Shown here: positions 28,103 to 35,986 of the stretch, piece by piece
Layout of the letters: each line of letters starts with the position of its first letter
Numbering within the stretch: the first letter of the stretch is position 1
Origin: Deltaproteobacteria bacterium
Lineage (GTDB): Bacteria; Myxococcota_A; UBA9042; PHBI01
Assembly (NCBI GenBank): GCA_011526585.1
Contig: WYBB01000110.1
Location: 1-44,116, forward strand
Length of the DNA: 44,116 nucleotides
Direction of reading: 5' to 3'
The notes under the pieces: generated by a model
What the model saw: the letters and a program-made list of their open reading frames with translations, nothing else
What the model was told of the DNA's origin: nothing
The model's database searches: none
Position numbers and translations under genes: made by a program

Positions 28103-28933
28103 ATGACACGATCCCGTCTCGCGAGCGCGCTCGCCGCGCTCACCCTCGTCACCGCGCTCGGCGCCCCGGCCCGCGACGCCCGCGCCGAGGTCCCGCTCTT
28201 GCGCGACAGCTACTACGAGCTCGCCCCCTTCTATCAGACCGGCGGGATCTCGCTCGGCGGCCACGACGCCACCGTCACCGGACTGCACATCCAGGAACGC
28301 AACGGCTTCTTCTCCAAGGCGCTCTGGACCGTGCTGGTCGCGACGCTGATGGCGCTCGGCCAGTCCGACCGCGAGTACCTCGGCTCCGAGTACGGCCCCG
28401 GCTATCGCATCGACTACTATCGCCTCAAGTCCCCCGAGGAGCTCGCCCGCGAGGAGGCCGCCCGCGAGGCCACCGTCGACGCCGCCGCCGCCAACGAATA
28501 CCAGACGAGCCTGCACCTCTTCTTCCCGGTCGGCGGGACCGGCGACACCCACGGCTACCTCTTCGAGACCTACCCGCTGTCGTTCAACCTCGGCTCGGCG
28601 GCCGCGCTCGAATTCGGCTTCGGCTTCTCCTCCGTGCGCTCGAAGTGCGGCCCCGAGATGAACGGCGGCGTCGGCACCTGCCGCTCACGCTCGATCTCCA
28701 TGCCGACGCGCCTGCTCGTCGACATCGCCTCCTTCGCCCTCTTCGAAGCCCAGTTCGATCTCAACTTCATGGCCTTCGGCGACGACGGCCGCGTCACCAC
28801 CTACGACCACGGCGTGCGCGCCGGCCTCGCCCTGCACCCCTGGCAGCGCGTCTTCGTGCGCGGCGGCGTCACCATCCCCGACTTCGACTTCGACGAGCTC
28901 GGCTTCCAGCTCGAAGCCGGCGTGAGGTTCTGA
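28103..28933 (+). CDS. Predicted envelope protein, possible outer-membrane beta-barrel
   Basis: 276 residues from the ATG at 28103, which begins a signal peptide (MTRSRLASALAALTLV..., cleavage after ARA); an upstream ATG at 28028 adds sequence with no signal. The mature chain alternates hydrophobic and polar residues in many short strands with aromatic residues at the ends (LEFGFGFSSV, LLVDIASFALFEAQFDLNFMAF), and ends in Phe (LEAGVRF), the C-terminal residue favoured by outer-membrane barrels. One helix-like, acidic EELAREEAAREA segment interrupts. No known family. The next gene starts 1 bp after its stop and is similar in type, so the two are coupled. Confidence 0.65.
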   Translation: MTRSRLASALAALTLVTALGAPARDARAEVPLLRDSYYELAPFYQTGGISLGGHDATVTGLHIQERNGFFSKALWTVLVATLMALGQSDREYLGSEYGPGYRIDYYRLKSPEELAREEAAREATVDAAAANEYQTSLHLFFPVGGTGDTHGYLFETYPLSFNLGSAAALEFGFGFSSVRSKCGPEMNGGVGTCRSRSISMPTRLLVDIASFALFEAQFDLNFMAFGDDGRVTTYDHGVRAGLALHPWQRVFVRGGVTIPDFDFDELGFQLEAGVRF

Positions 28934-28934
28934 C

Positions 28935-29690
28935 ATGACGCGCACCTTCGACACGCCCGCCCTCCGCCGCTCCCTCCTCGTCGCGCTCGCCGTCGCGCTC
29001 GCCGCCCCGAGCGGCCCCGCCCACGCCGACGACTCGGACACCGCCGGCGCCATGGTCGGCGGCAGCTACTTCATCTTCGGCGCCGACCTCGGCCTGCACG
29101 ACGGCAAGGCCGCGCTCGCCCACGGCGCCGAGCGCACCGCCGTCGACGGCTTCTTCGGCATGCTGCGCATGTCGACCGGCCTCCTGATGCGCGTCACGCG
29201 CTTCGGCGCCGAGGCGGGGCTCGAGGGCACGCTCGGCCTCGGCTGGATCAGCGCCGGCGCCTTCGGCGGCTCCGAGAAGGCCGGGCTCTCGGCCGACCTC
29301 GCCGGCGGCGTCGTCGTCGTGCCCTACCGCTCCGCGCTCGTCGGCGGCTCGGCCTTCAAGCTCGCCGCCGGCTTCGGCACCGATCACGACGTCGACTACC
29401 TCTACGCCTCGGGCCGCCTCGGCTTCGGCGAGACCACCGGCGCCTTCGGCGTCGAGCTCGGCTACACCTACCGCGTCGGCGACGCGCCGACCGGCGCCAC
29501 GCTGACCGAGCACAAGCTCGCGGCCTTCATCCGCATCGACGGCTTCGCCCTCGGCGCCGCCTGGCTCGGCGGCGACTCGGCTCGCTACCGCGGCACCGGC
29601 GAGAGCCGCGCCGAGCGCTTCCAGGAGCGCACCCTGCGCAAGGGCGAGTACACCAACTGGCTCTTCACCCTCGGCTGGTCCTACCGCTGA
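28935..29690 (+). CDS. Predicted envelope protein, possible outer-membrane beta-barrel, second of pair
   Basis: 251 residues with a clear signal peptide (LRRSLLVALAVALAAPSGPAHA). The mature part is Gly- and aromatic-rich with amphipathic strands (GVELGYTYRV, FALGAAWLGG) and ends in LGWSYR. The final residues lack the usual C-terminal Phe, though the strand pattern is barrel-like. No known family was recognised. The 1-bp spacing to the preceding gene implies co-translation and a shared job in the envelope. The 135-bp palindromic element follows 4 bp after its stop. Confidence 0.65.
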   Translation: MTRTFDTPALRRSLLVALAVALAAPSGPAHADDSDTAGAMVGGSYFIFGADLGLHDGKAALAHGAERTAVDGFFGMLRMSTGLLMRVTRFGAEAGLEGTLGLGWISAGAFGGSEKAGLSADLAGGVVVVPYRSALVGGSAFKLAAGFGTDHDVDYLYASGRLGFGETTGAFGVELGYTYRVGDAPTGATLTEHKLAAFIRIDGFALGAAWLGGDSARYRGTGESRAERFQERTLRKGEYTNWLFTLGWSYR

Positions 29691-29694
29691 AGGT

Positions 29695-29829
29695 CTGTCG
29701 AAAAACCGGCTACGGCGGGCGTCCGCGGCGTCGGTCGGTCGCTCGCTTGTGCGGCGTACGTCGAGTACGCCTCCGCGCTCCCTTCCCTCCCTCCTTGCGG
29801 CCATCCCGCCTCGCTCGATTTTTCGACAG
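29695..29829. repeat. 135-bp imperfect palindrome (MITE-like or REP-like element)
   Basis: Two 65-bp arms (29695-29759 and 29765-29829) around GTCGA. The ends are perfect inverted repeats, CTGTCGAAAAA / TTTTTCGACAG; the middle is also perfect, GGCGTAC / GTACGCC; between, blocks such as GCGGG match at exactly mirrored positions and the rest has drifted. No gene lies inside. Equal arm length argues for a single element rather than chance. Confidence 0.75.
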
Positions 29830-29834
29830 CCCTT

Positions 29835-29863
29835 GATTTCGCGGCTGCAACGCACGCGAAATC
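29835..29863. terminator. Perfect 9-bp hairpin next to the palindromic element
   Basis: GATTTCGCG (29835-29843) and CGCGAAATC (29855-29863) with an 11-base loop, 60 bp before the ABC exporter gene. It could end transcription of the preceding pair or be an operator for the exporter. The remaining bases to 29923 include AGAGGGG, a likely ribosome site. Confidence 0.45.
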
Positions 29864-29923
29864 GTCCGCCCCACCCATTCGGCCAGCACCCGGGCGGCCG
29901 CGATCATTATAGAGGGGCGCGAC

Positions 29924-31696
29924 ATGTCCACCGTGGCCACCGCCCCCATGAGCCTCGCCTCCCACGCCGCGCGTCTGTGGGCGCTCATCCGCCCCTACCG
30001 CGGCCGCTGGCTCCTCGCCACCGCCGCGCTCGTCGTCGGCGGCCTGACCAACCTCGTCCTGCCGCAGCCGGTCCGCTTCGCCATCGACGACGCGCTGGTC
30101 CATGGCGATCTCGGTCGCCTCGAGCTCTTCGCCTGGCTCGCGGTCGCCGGCTTCGTGCTCCTCGGCGGCGTCACCGTGCTGCGCCACTACCTCATGAGCT
30201 GGCTCGGCAACCGCGTCGTCTCCGATCTCCGCCAGCGCGCCTTCGCCCATCTGTTGCGCTTCCCGCCCGGCTGGTTCCACGAGCGCCGCACCGGCGAGCT
30301 GGTGAGCCGCCTCACCGACGACATCGGCGCCATCCAGAACACCGTCGGCAGCGAGCTCTCGATGGCGCTGCGCTCGTCGCTGTCCGCCGTCGGCGGCCTC
30401 GTCATGCTCTTCGTCACCTCGCCGCTGCTCTCGGCGCTCGCGCTGGTGCTCGTGCCGCCGCTGTCGATCCTCTCGGTGCGCATCGGCCGCCGCCTGCGCC
30501 GCCAGGCCCGAGCCATGCAGGACGAGCTCGCCGCCGCCAACGCCTCGCTCGAGGAGGCGGTCTCCGCCATCGACACCGTGCAGATCTTCAACGCCGAGGA
30601 CCACGAGCTCGCACGCTACCGCCACCGCATCGAGGCGAGCTTCTCCGCCTCGAACCGCCTCGCGCTCTCGCGCGGACTCTTCGTCGGCCTCGTCGAGATC
30701 GCCGCCTTTGGCGTCGTCACCGCGCTCCTCTACCTCGGCGCGCGCGAGGTCCTCGCCAAGGAGCTCACCCCCGGCGCGATGACCACCTTCCTCATCTACA
30801 CGCTGATGGTCGCCACCTCGCTCGCCACCCTCGCCGGCCTGTGGGGCAACCTGCAACGCGCCATGGGCGCCTCCGAGCGCGTCTTCGAGCTCCTCGACGA
30901 GCGCCCGCCGATCGCCGATCCGCCCGCCCCGCGCGAGCTCCCGGCCGTCCCCGGTGTCGCCAGCGGGCACGTCGCCTTCTCGCACGTCGACTTCCTCTAC
31001 CCGAGCCGCCCCGACGTGCCGGTCCTCCAGGACGTCGCCTTCACCATCGCACCGGGCGAGGTCGTCGCGCTCGTCGGTCGCTCCGGCGCCGGCAAGTCGA
31101 CCATCGCCGCGCTGCTCCAGCGCTTCTGGGATCCGAGCGGCGGGGCGATCACCCTCGACGGCGTCGACCTGCGCGCGCTGCGCCTCGCCGATCTCAGGCG
31201 CGGCATGGCCGCCGTGTCCCAGGATCCGGTGCTCTTCTCCGGCACGCTCCGCGACAACATCGCCTACGGCCGCCCCGACGCCGACGACGCCGCGGTCGCC
31301 GCCGCCGTGCGCGACGCCGGCCTCGAGGCCTTCGTCGCCCGCCTGCCGCAGGGCCTCGCGACCCTCGTCGGCGAGCGCGGCGTCAAGATCTCCGGCGGCG
31401 AGCGCCAGCGCGTCGCCATCGCGCGCGCGCTGCTCGCCGATCCGAGCGTGCTCATCCTCGACGAGGCGACGAGCCACCTCGACAGCGACAACGAGCGCCT
31501 GGTGCAGGCCGCGCTCGATCGCCTCATGCACAACCGCACCACGCTCGTCATCGCGCATCGCCTCGCCACCGTGCGCAACGCCTCGGAGATCCTCGTGCTC
31601 GATCACGGCCGCATCGTCGAGCGCGGCCGCCACGACGCCCTCATCGCCCGGGATGGCCTCTACGCCGCCCTCGTCCGCACCCAGGCCCTCGACTGA
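29924..31696 (+). CDS. ABC exporter, fused membrane and ATPase domains (MsbA/lipid/multidrug type)
   Basis: 590 residues, one half-transporter that would work as a homodimer. Residues about 15-310 are the six-helix type I exporter membrane domain. The nucleotide-binding domain has Walker A GRSGAGKST (about 385), Q-loop VSQDPVLFSG, signature ISGGERQRVAIARALL (first Leu of the usual LSGGE replaced by Ile), Walker B VLILDEATSHLD and the H-loop IAHRLATVR. The substrate is unknown; lipids, peptides or toxic compounds are typical. It stands alone, with a hairpin before it and short repeats after it, so it is probably a single-gene unit. Confidence 0.93.
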   Translation: MSTVATAPMSLASHAARLWALIRPYRGRWLLATAALVVGGLTNLVLPQPVRFAIDDALVHGDLGRLELFAWLAVAGFVLLGGVTVLRHYLMSWLGNRVVSDLRQRAFAHLLRFPPGWFHERRTGELVSRLTDDIGAIQNTVGSELSMALRSSLSAVGGLVMLFVTSPLLSALALVLVPPLSILSVRIGRRLRRQARAMQDELAAANASLEEAVSAIDTVQIFNAEDHELARYRHRIEASFSASNRLALSRGLFVGLVEIAAFGVVTALLYLGAREVLAKELTPGAMTTFLIYTLMVATSLATLAGLWGNLQRAMGASERVFELLDERPPIADPPAPRELPAVPGVASGHVAFSHVDFLYPSRPDVPVLQDVAFTIAPGEVVALVGRSGAGKSTIAALLQRFWDPSGGAITLDGVDLRALRLADLRRGMAAVSQDPVLFSGTLRDNIAYGRPDADDAAVAAAVRDAGLEAFVARLPQGLATLVGERGVKISGGERQRVAIARALLADPSVLILDEATSHLDSDNERLVQAALDRLMHNRTTLVIAHRLATVRNASEILVLDHGRIVERGRHDALIARDGLYAALVRTQALD

Positions 31697-31702
31697 TCGA
31701 CT

Positions 31703-31772
31703 GACGACCGACGTCTCGACACCGCCTTGCATTGACCGACCGACGACCGACGACCGACGTCTCGACACCGCC
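31703..31772. repeat. 24-bp direct repeat, 46 bp apart, with GACC-rich filling
   Basis: The same 24 bp (starting GACGACCGACGTCTCGAC) occurs at 31703-31726 and 31749-31772; between them are GACC/GACG tetra- and heptanucleotide runs. In the tail-to-tail gap after the ABC exporter gene, just before the dispersed palindrome. Confidence 0.75.
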
Positions 31773-31781
31773 TCCCGCGAC

Positions 31782-31808
31782 GTAGGGGCGGCCCTCGTGG
31801 CCGCCCGC
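31782..31808. repeat. Dispersed palindromic repeat, copy at 31.8 kb
   Basis: GTAG then an 8-bp stem GGGCGGCC / GGCCGCCC with loop CTCGT. Lies between the convergent ABC exporter and Kef-type genes. The same unit is found at 40627 (variant) and in four tandem copies from 43066. Confidence 0.85.
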
Positions 31809-31829
31809 TTCGCACGACTCGGCCCGCGC

Positions 31830-33563
31830 TCACCTCTTGATCAGCGTCGCCAGCGCCGAGTCCACGCGCTGCCGCGCCTCCTCGCTGCCGACCCCGAGCG
31901 CGCGCAGCACGTGGTCGGCGACCACCACGCCGCCTTCGATCTCCTCGGCGACGACCTCGATCGGCGCACCGACCTCGTCGCCTTCGGCGTGATGCTCGAG
32001 CAGGTCCCGGCGCTCGCGCCAGTACTTGGTGCGCACGAAGATCGGCAGCTTCGGCGCGGCCACGCGCGCCGCCTCGACGATGCGCTGCGAGCCCCCGCTG
32101 TCGCTGATCAGGACGACCATGGCGCGCGCGTCGGCCACGTACGCGTGCCCGAGCGCCTCGGGGCTCGTCGCGTCGGCGTAGAAGACCGGCTCGCCCATCG
32201 CGTCGGCCGCGCGCACGCGCTCGGGATCGAGCTCGAGCACGACGTACTTCTCGCCGAGCTCGCGCAGCGTATGGATGAGCAAGCGCGCCGCCATGCCGAA
32301 GCCGACGATGATGATGTGGCCCGCGTGCGCGACCCCCTTGTCGTCCTCGGTGTCGATGGCGCGCACCCCGAGGAGCCGCTCGAGCGGGGCCAGCAGACGC
32401 TCACCCGCGGTGACGTGAGGCGCGTAGCGCATGAAGATCGGCGTGAGGAACATCGACAGGATCCCCGCGGCGAGCACCGGCCGCATCAGCTCGTTCGAGA
32501 TCGCGCCGGCGTCCTCGGCCACCTTGGCGAGGATGAAACCGAACTCGCCGAACTGCGCGAGCCCCACCCCGGCGAGCCACGCCACGCGCGCCGGAAAGCG
32601 CATCACCAGCGCCGCGATCGTGGCGAGGAAGCCCTTGAGCAGCATGAACGCCAGGAGCAGCAGCAAGGTCACCAGCGGCGCGTCGAGGATCGCCTGCGGC
32701 TCGAAGAGCATGCCGAGCGACACGAAGAAGAGGCTCATGAAGAGGTCGCGCAGCGGCATGACGTCGTTGAGCGCGCGGTGCCCGTAGGGCGACTCGGCGA
32801 TGAGCATGCCGCCGAGGAAGGCGCCGAGCGCGAGCGAGAGCCCCGCGAGCGAGGTCAGGAAGGCGGTGCCGATGCACAGGCCGAGCACCGCCAGGAGGAA
32901 GATGTCGCGCCCGCCGCTGCGATCGACCCACTTCAGGATCGGCGGCACGATGAGGCGCGCGCCGCCGAGCGTCAGCGCCACGAAGAGCGCCGCCTTGCCG
33001 AGCGCGATCCCGATCTCTTCGACTCCGCCGCCTTCGCCCCCGGCCCCGGCGCCGAGCACCGGCACGATCAGCACCATCGGCACCACCGCCAGGTCCTGCA
33101 GGATCAGGGTGCCGACGATGAAGCGCCCGTGCGGCGCGTCGAGCTCGCGCCGCTCGGTGAGGCCGCGCAAGACGATCGCCGTGCTCGAGAGCCCGAAGAC
33201 GAAGCCCATCACCACCGCCTCCTCGGTCGTGAGGCCGACGGCGAGCGCCACGCCGAAGGTCGCGAGGAAGGTCAGCCCGAGCTGCAGGAGCCCGCCGAGC
33301 GCGACCTGGGCGAAGATGTTGCGCAGCCGCGCCAGCGAGAACTCGAGCCCGATGGTGAAGAGCAGGAGCACCACGCCGAGCTCGGACAGGACCTCGATCG
33401 CCTCCACGCTGTGCACCGCTCCCGCGCCGTACGGCCCGAGCACCGCGCCGGCGAGCAGGAGGCCCGCGACCGCCGGCAGCCGCAAGCGCGACAGGATCAC
33501 CGCGAGCACCGTCGCGATCGCCGCGATGATCGACAGCTCGTCGAGCAGCGGAATCGTCCCCAT
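31830..33563 (-). CDS. CPA2-family cation/proton antiporter or K+ efflux protein (KefB/KefC-like)
   Basis: 577 residues from the ATG at 33561-33563; longer starts are open but would put basic sequence before the first helix. Residues about 5-385 have 12-13 membrane helices with CPA2 motifs (LLLFTIGLEFSL, GLSSTAIVLRGL, LQDLAVVPMVLI, FGEFGFILAKVAEDAG). Residues about 410-540 are a TrkA-N/RCK domain, HIIIVGFGMAARLL, with an acidic end of strand 2 (VLELDPE), so it should bind NAD(H) or another nucleotide. It exports K+ or Na+ in exchange for protons, gated by the RCK domain. No KefF/KefG-like partner gene is adjacent. It is divergent from the ATP-grasp gene. Confidence 0.9.
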   Translation of the reverse strand: MGTIPLLDELSIIAAIATVLAVILSRLRLPAVAGLLLAGAVLGPYGAGAVHSVEAIEVLSELGVVLLLFTIGLEFSLARLRNIFAQVALGGLLQLGLTFLATFGVALAVGLTTEEAVVMGFVFGLSSTAIVLRGLTERRELDAPHGRFIVGTLILQDLAVVPMVLIVPVLGAGAGGEGGGVEEIGIALGKAALFVALTLGGARLIVPPILKWVDRSGGRDIFLLAVLGLCIGTAFLTSLAGLSLALGAFLGGMLIAESPYGHRALNDVMPLRDLFMSLFFVSLGMLFEPQAILDAPLVTLLLLLAFMLLKGFLATIAALVMRFPARVAWLAGVGLAQFGEFGFILAKVAEDAGAISNELMRPVLAAGILSMFLTPIFMRYAPHVTAGERLLAPLERLLGVRAIDTEDDKGVAHAGHIIIVGFGMAARLLIHTLRELGEKYVVLELDPERVRAADAMGEPVFYADATSPEALGHAYVADARAMVVLISDSGGSQRIVEAARVAAPKLPIFVRTKYWRERRDLLEHHAEGDEVGAPIEVVAEEIEGGVVVADHVLRALGVGSEEARQRVDSALATLIKR

Positions 33564-33720
33564 CTCGGCCAGGATCACCACGACGTCACCATAGCCGATC
33601 CGGTCCACGGCGCGCCATGCGCCCCGGCCGCGCGCGGCCACGGGCCGGAGGATCGCGAGCCGCCGTTTCCCACGGCGATCCCCCTTCGCGAACGACCGCC
33701 CGTGTGCCAAGGTCCCCGCC

Positions 33721-34644
33721 GTGCTGCGCGCCACCCTCATCTCCCACTCCGACTCCTACTACTCGACCCGCCGCCTGCTCGAAGCCGGCACGCGGCTCGG
33801 CTACGTCATGGCGCGCGTCGACCCGGTGCGCGTCGTCCTGCACGTGACCGGCGTCGGTGCCGAGCACCCGCCGCGCCCCGCCATCCTCGAGGACGGCGTC
33901 GAGCACGCCGTGCCCGACGTGGTGATCCCGCGCATCGGCTCGACGCTCGAGACGTGGAGCCTGGCGCTGCTCGAGAGCTGGCTCGTGCGCGGCGCGCGCT
34001 CGGCGGTGAGCCCGCTCGCCATCGCCCACGCCTCGGACAAGGTCCTGACCTCGCTGCGCCTCGTCGCCGCCGGCCTGCCGATCGTGCCGACCCTGGCCGT
34101 GCGCGAGCCGTTCCACGTCGACGCCGCCCTCGACGGCCTGCCGGCCGACGCCTACGTGATGAAGTCGCGCACCGGCACGGGCGGCCTCGGCGTCGCGCTC
34201 GCGCACGGGCGCACCTCGGCGCGCTCGGTGCTCGGCGCGCTCACCGCGCGGCGCGAGACGGTGCTCCTGCAGCCCTTCGTCAAGACCGACCCGACGCGCG
34301 ACCTGCGCGTGCTCATCGCCGGGCTGGAGCCGCTCGCGACCTACTGGCGCGTCGCCCACGACGACGAGTTCCGTGCCAACATGCACCGCGGCGGCAGCGC
34401 CCGGGCCGCCACGCCCGAGACCCTGCCGGCGGGTGCGCTCGAGCTCGCGCTCGCCGCCGCGCGCGCGACCAGCCTGCCCTTCTGCGGGGTCGATCTGATC
34501 GAGACGCGCGATGGCCTGGCGGTGCTCGAGGTCAACGCGAGCCCCGGCTTCCAGGGCGCCGAGGAGGCGACCGGCCGCGACCTGGCGACCCCGTTCGTGC
34601 AGCGCTGGATGGCGTGGCCGGCGCCGCCGCTGGAGGTCCGATGA
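33721..34644 (+). CDS. ATP-grasp ligase, RimK-like
   Basis: 307 residues, the length of RimK, starting with a GTG at 33721. The N-terminal domain is a Rossmann-like fold (ATLISHSDSYYSTRRLLEAG). The ATP-grasp part shows VIPRIGSTLETWSLALLESW, the loop SRTGTGGLGVAL (nucleotide cover), LLQPFVKT and the metal-binding FCGVDLIE...VLEVNASPGF. The family joins an amino acid to a carboxyl group with ATP: RimK adds Glu to ribosomal protein S6, LysX-type enzymes modify LysW, and others make peptides. It overlaps crtY by 4 bp (ATGA), odd for a carotenoid locus. The substrate is unknown; gene position alone ties it to the isoprenoid genes. Confidence 0.88.
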   Translation: MLRATLISHSDSYYSTRRLLEAGTRLGYVMARVDPVRVVLHVTGVGAEHPPRPAILEDGVEHAVPDVVIPRIGSTLETWSLALLESWLVRGARSAVSPLAIAHASDKVLTSLRLVAAGLPIVPTLAVREPFHVDAALDGLPADAYVMKSRTGTGGLGVALAHGRTSARSVLGALTARRETVLLQPFVKTDPTRDLRVLIAGLEPLATYWRVAHDDEFRANMHRGGSARAATPETLPAGALELALAAARATSLPFCGVDLIETRDGLAVLEVNASPGFQGAEEATGRDLATPFVQRWMAWPAPPLEVR

Positions 34645-35819
34645 GCCCGGCGGCCCGCGCCGAGCGCGATCTGATCCTCGTCGGCGGAGGTCTGCAGAGC
34701 GGGCTCATCGCGCTCGCCTGCCTCGACGCCCGCCCCGACCTGCGCCTCACGCTGATCGAGCGCGGCGATCGCCTGGGCGGCAACCACACCTGGAGCTTTC
34801 ACGAGGGCTCGATCCCCGAGCACGCCCGGCGCTGGTTCCAGCCCCTCATCGAGCACCGCTGGCCGCGCTACGAGGTGCGCTTCCCCGATCTCACCCGCAC
34901 CCTCGAGCACGCCTACGCGACCTGCTCCTCGGAGCACTTCGCCGCCGTGCTGAGCGACCGCCTCGCGCGCGCTCCCCACGCCGAGCTCCGCCTCGCGACC
35001 GAGGTCGTCGAGATCGGCTCCGACGCGGTGCGCCTCGCCGACGGCACCGAGCTCGGCGCGCACCTGATCGTCGACGCGCGCGGTCCCCTCGACTCGAGCG
35101 GCGGGTGGATCGATCGCAGCGGCTTTCAGAAGTTCGTCGGCCTCGAGGTCGAGCTCGAGCGCGCGCTCGATCCGACGACCGCGCTCCTGATGGACGCCAC
35201 CGTCGAGCAGCACGACGCCTTCCGCTTCGTCTACGTGCTGCCGTTTTCCGCGACGCGCGCCCTCGTCGAAGACACCTACTTCTCCAACGGGCCCGAGCTC
35301 GACCGCGCCGCCGTGCGCGCGCGTGTGCTCGCCTACCTCGCTGCGCGCGACCTCCCCGTGCGCGCCGTGCTCCGCGAAGAGCACGGCGTCTTGCCGATGC
35401 CCTGGCGCTCGGTCGGCCCCATCCAGCGCGTGCCGCCGCTCGTCGCCGGCTACCGCGGCGGGTGGTTCCACCCCGCGACCGGCTACTCGGTCCCGGTCGC
35501 GCTGCGCCTCGCCCTGCACGTCGCCGAGCACGGCCCGGCGGCGACCTTCGGCCCGGCCTTCGACCAGCTCGCCGACGAGCAGGAGCGCCAGACCCACTTC
35601 GCCCATCTCCTGAACGAGCTCCTCTTCAAGGCGGCGGAGCCGAACCTGCGCTGGAAGGTCTTCCGCCACTTCTACGAGCTGCCCGACGATCTCACGCTGC
35701 GCTTCTACGCGCTGACGCTCACCGCCGCCGACAAGCGCAGGATGTTCCTGCGCAAGCCGCCCCCCGGCGTGAGCTTCCTCAAGGCGATGAAGATCCTGCC
35801 GGGCTGGACCTTTCGCTGA
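34641..35819 (+). CDS. crtY: Lycopene beta-cyclase
   Basis: 392 residues, typical CrtY length, with GGAGGT before the ATG. It has the N-terminal FAD/NAD-binding motif LILVGGGLQSGLIAL, the CrtY hallmark GGNHTWSFHEGSI (about 48-60), VLPFSATRALVEDTYFS in the middle and GYSVPVALRLALH near the C terminus. It turns the linear ends of lycopene into beta-ionone rings (gamma- and beta-carotene) in or at the membrane. No crtB, crtI or crtE is present in the window, so the rest of the carotenoid pathway lies elsewhere. It is coupled to the ATP-grasp gene by a 4-bp overlap. Confidence 0.93.
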   Translation: MSPAARAERDLILVGGGLQSGLIALACLDARPDLRLTLIERGDRLGGNHTWSFHEGSIPEHARRWFQPLIEHRWPRYEVRFPDLTRTLEHAYATCSSEHFAAVLSDRLARAPHAELRLATEVVEIGSDAVRLADGTELGAHLIVDARGPLDSSGGWIDRSGFQKFVGLEVELERALDPTTALLMDATVEQHDAFRFVYVLPFSATRALVEDTYFSNGPELDRAAVRARVLAYLAARDLPVRAVLREEHGVLPMPWRSVGPIQRVPPLVAGYRGGWFHPATGYSVPVALRLALHVAEHGPAATFGPAFDQLADEQERQTHFAHLLNELLFKAAEPNLRWKVFRHFYELPDDLTLRFYALTLTAADKRRMFLRKPPPGVSFLKAMKILPGWTFR

Positions 35820-35835
35820 ACGACGGCTCAGTCCT

Positions 35836-35868
35836 TGTGCGCGCACAGGTCGCGAACTGTGCGCACAG
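35836..35868. promoter_or_regulatory. Two perfect 12-bp palindromes 21 bp apart (operator candidate)
   Basis: TGTGCGCGCACA (35836-35847) and CTGTGCGCACAG (35857-35868), centres exactly 21 bp apart, two helical turns. This puts both on the same face of the DNA, as for two dimers of a repressor. Together they lie 17-49 bp after the crtY stop and 118-151 bp before the repeat-peptide gene, so they most likely control the latter. Confidence 0.55.
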
Positions 35869-35898
35869 CGCACGACACCGCGCCGTATCGCAGATCAC

Positions 35899-35912
35899 GC
35901 CTGAGATCAGGC
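35899..35912. promoter_or_regulatory. Third palindrome upstream of the repeat-peptide gene
   Basis: GCCTGA-GA-TCAGGC, a 6+6 bp inverted repeat, 36 bp after the paired palindromes and 74 bp before the start at 35987. Too short a loop for a hairpin terminator with only two bases, so a protein site is more likely. Tentative. Confidence 0.35.
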
Positions 35913-35986
35913 ACATGGCTCCTGGCACGGCACCTGCTCGGTCACGGACGTCGGCGTGATGCCGGCCACCCACCCCAGGACCACCC

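Noticed and set aside
25099..28938. A 1279-codon plus-strand open frame opposite the membrane proteins and dusB
   Set aside because: Arg/His-rich composition with no domain, entirely antisense to recognisable genes.
29681..31768. A 695-codon minus-strand open frame opposite the ABC exporter
   Set aside because: Low-complexity Glu/Gly/Ala sequence, mirror of the exporter codons, no start signal.
30954..35819. A 1621-codon open frame on the plus strand through the ABC exporter, the antiporter and the ATP-grasp genes
   Set aside because: Its first 1200 codons are low-complexity Arg/Ala/Pro sequence lying over well-supported genes in other frames; only the crtY end is real. Long shadow frames are expected at this GC content.
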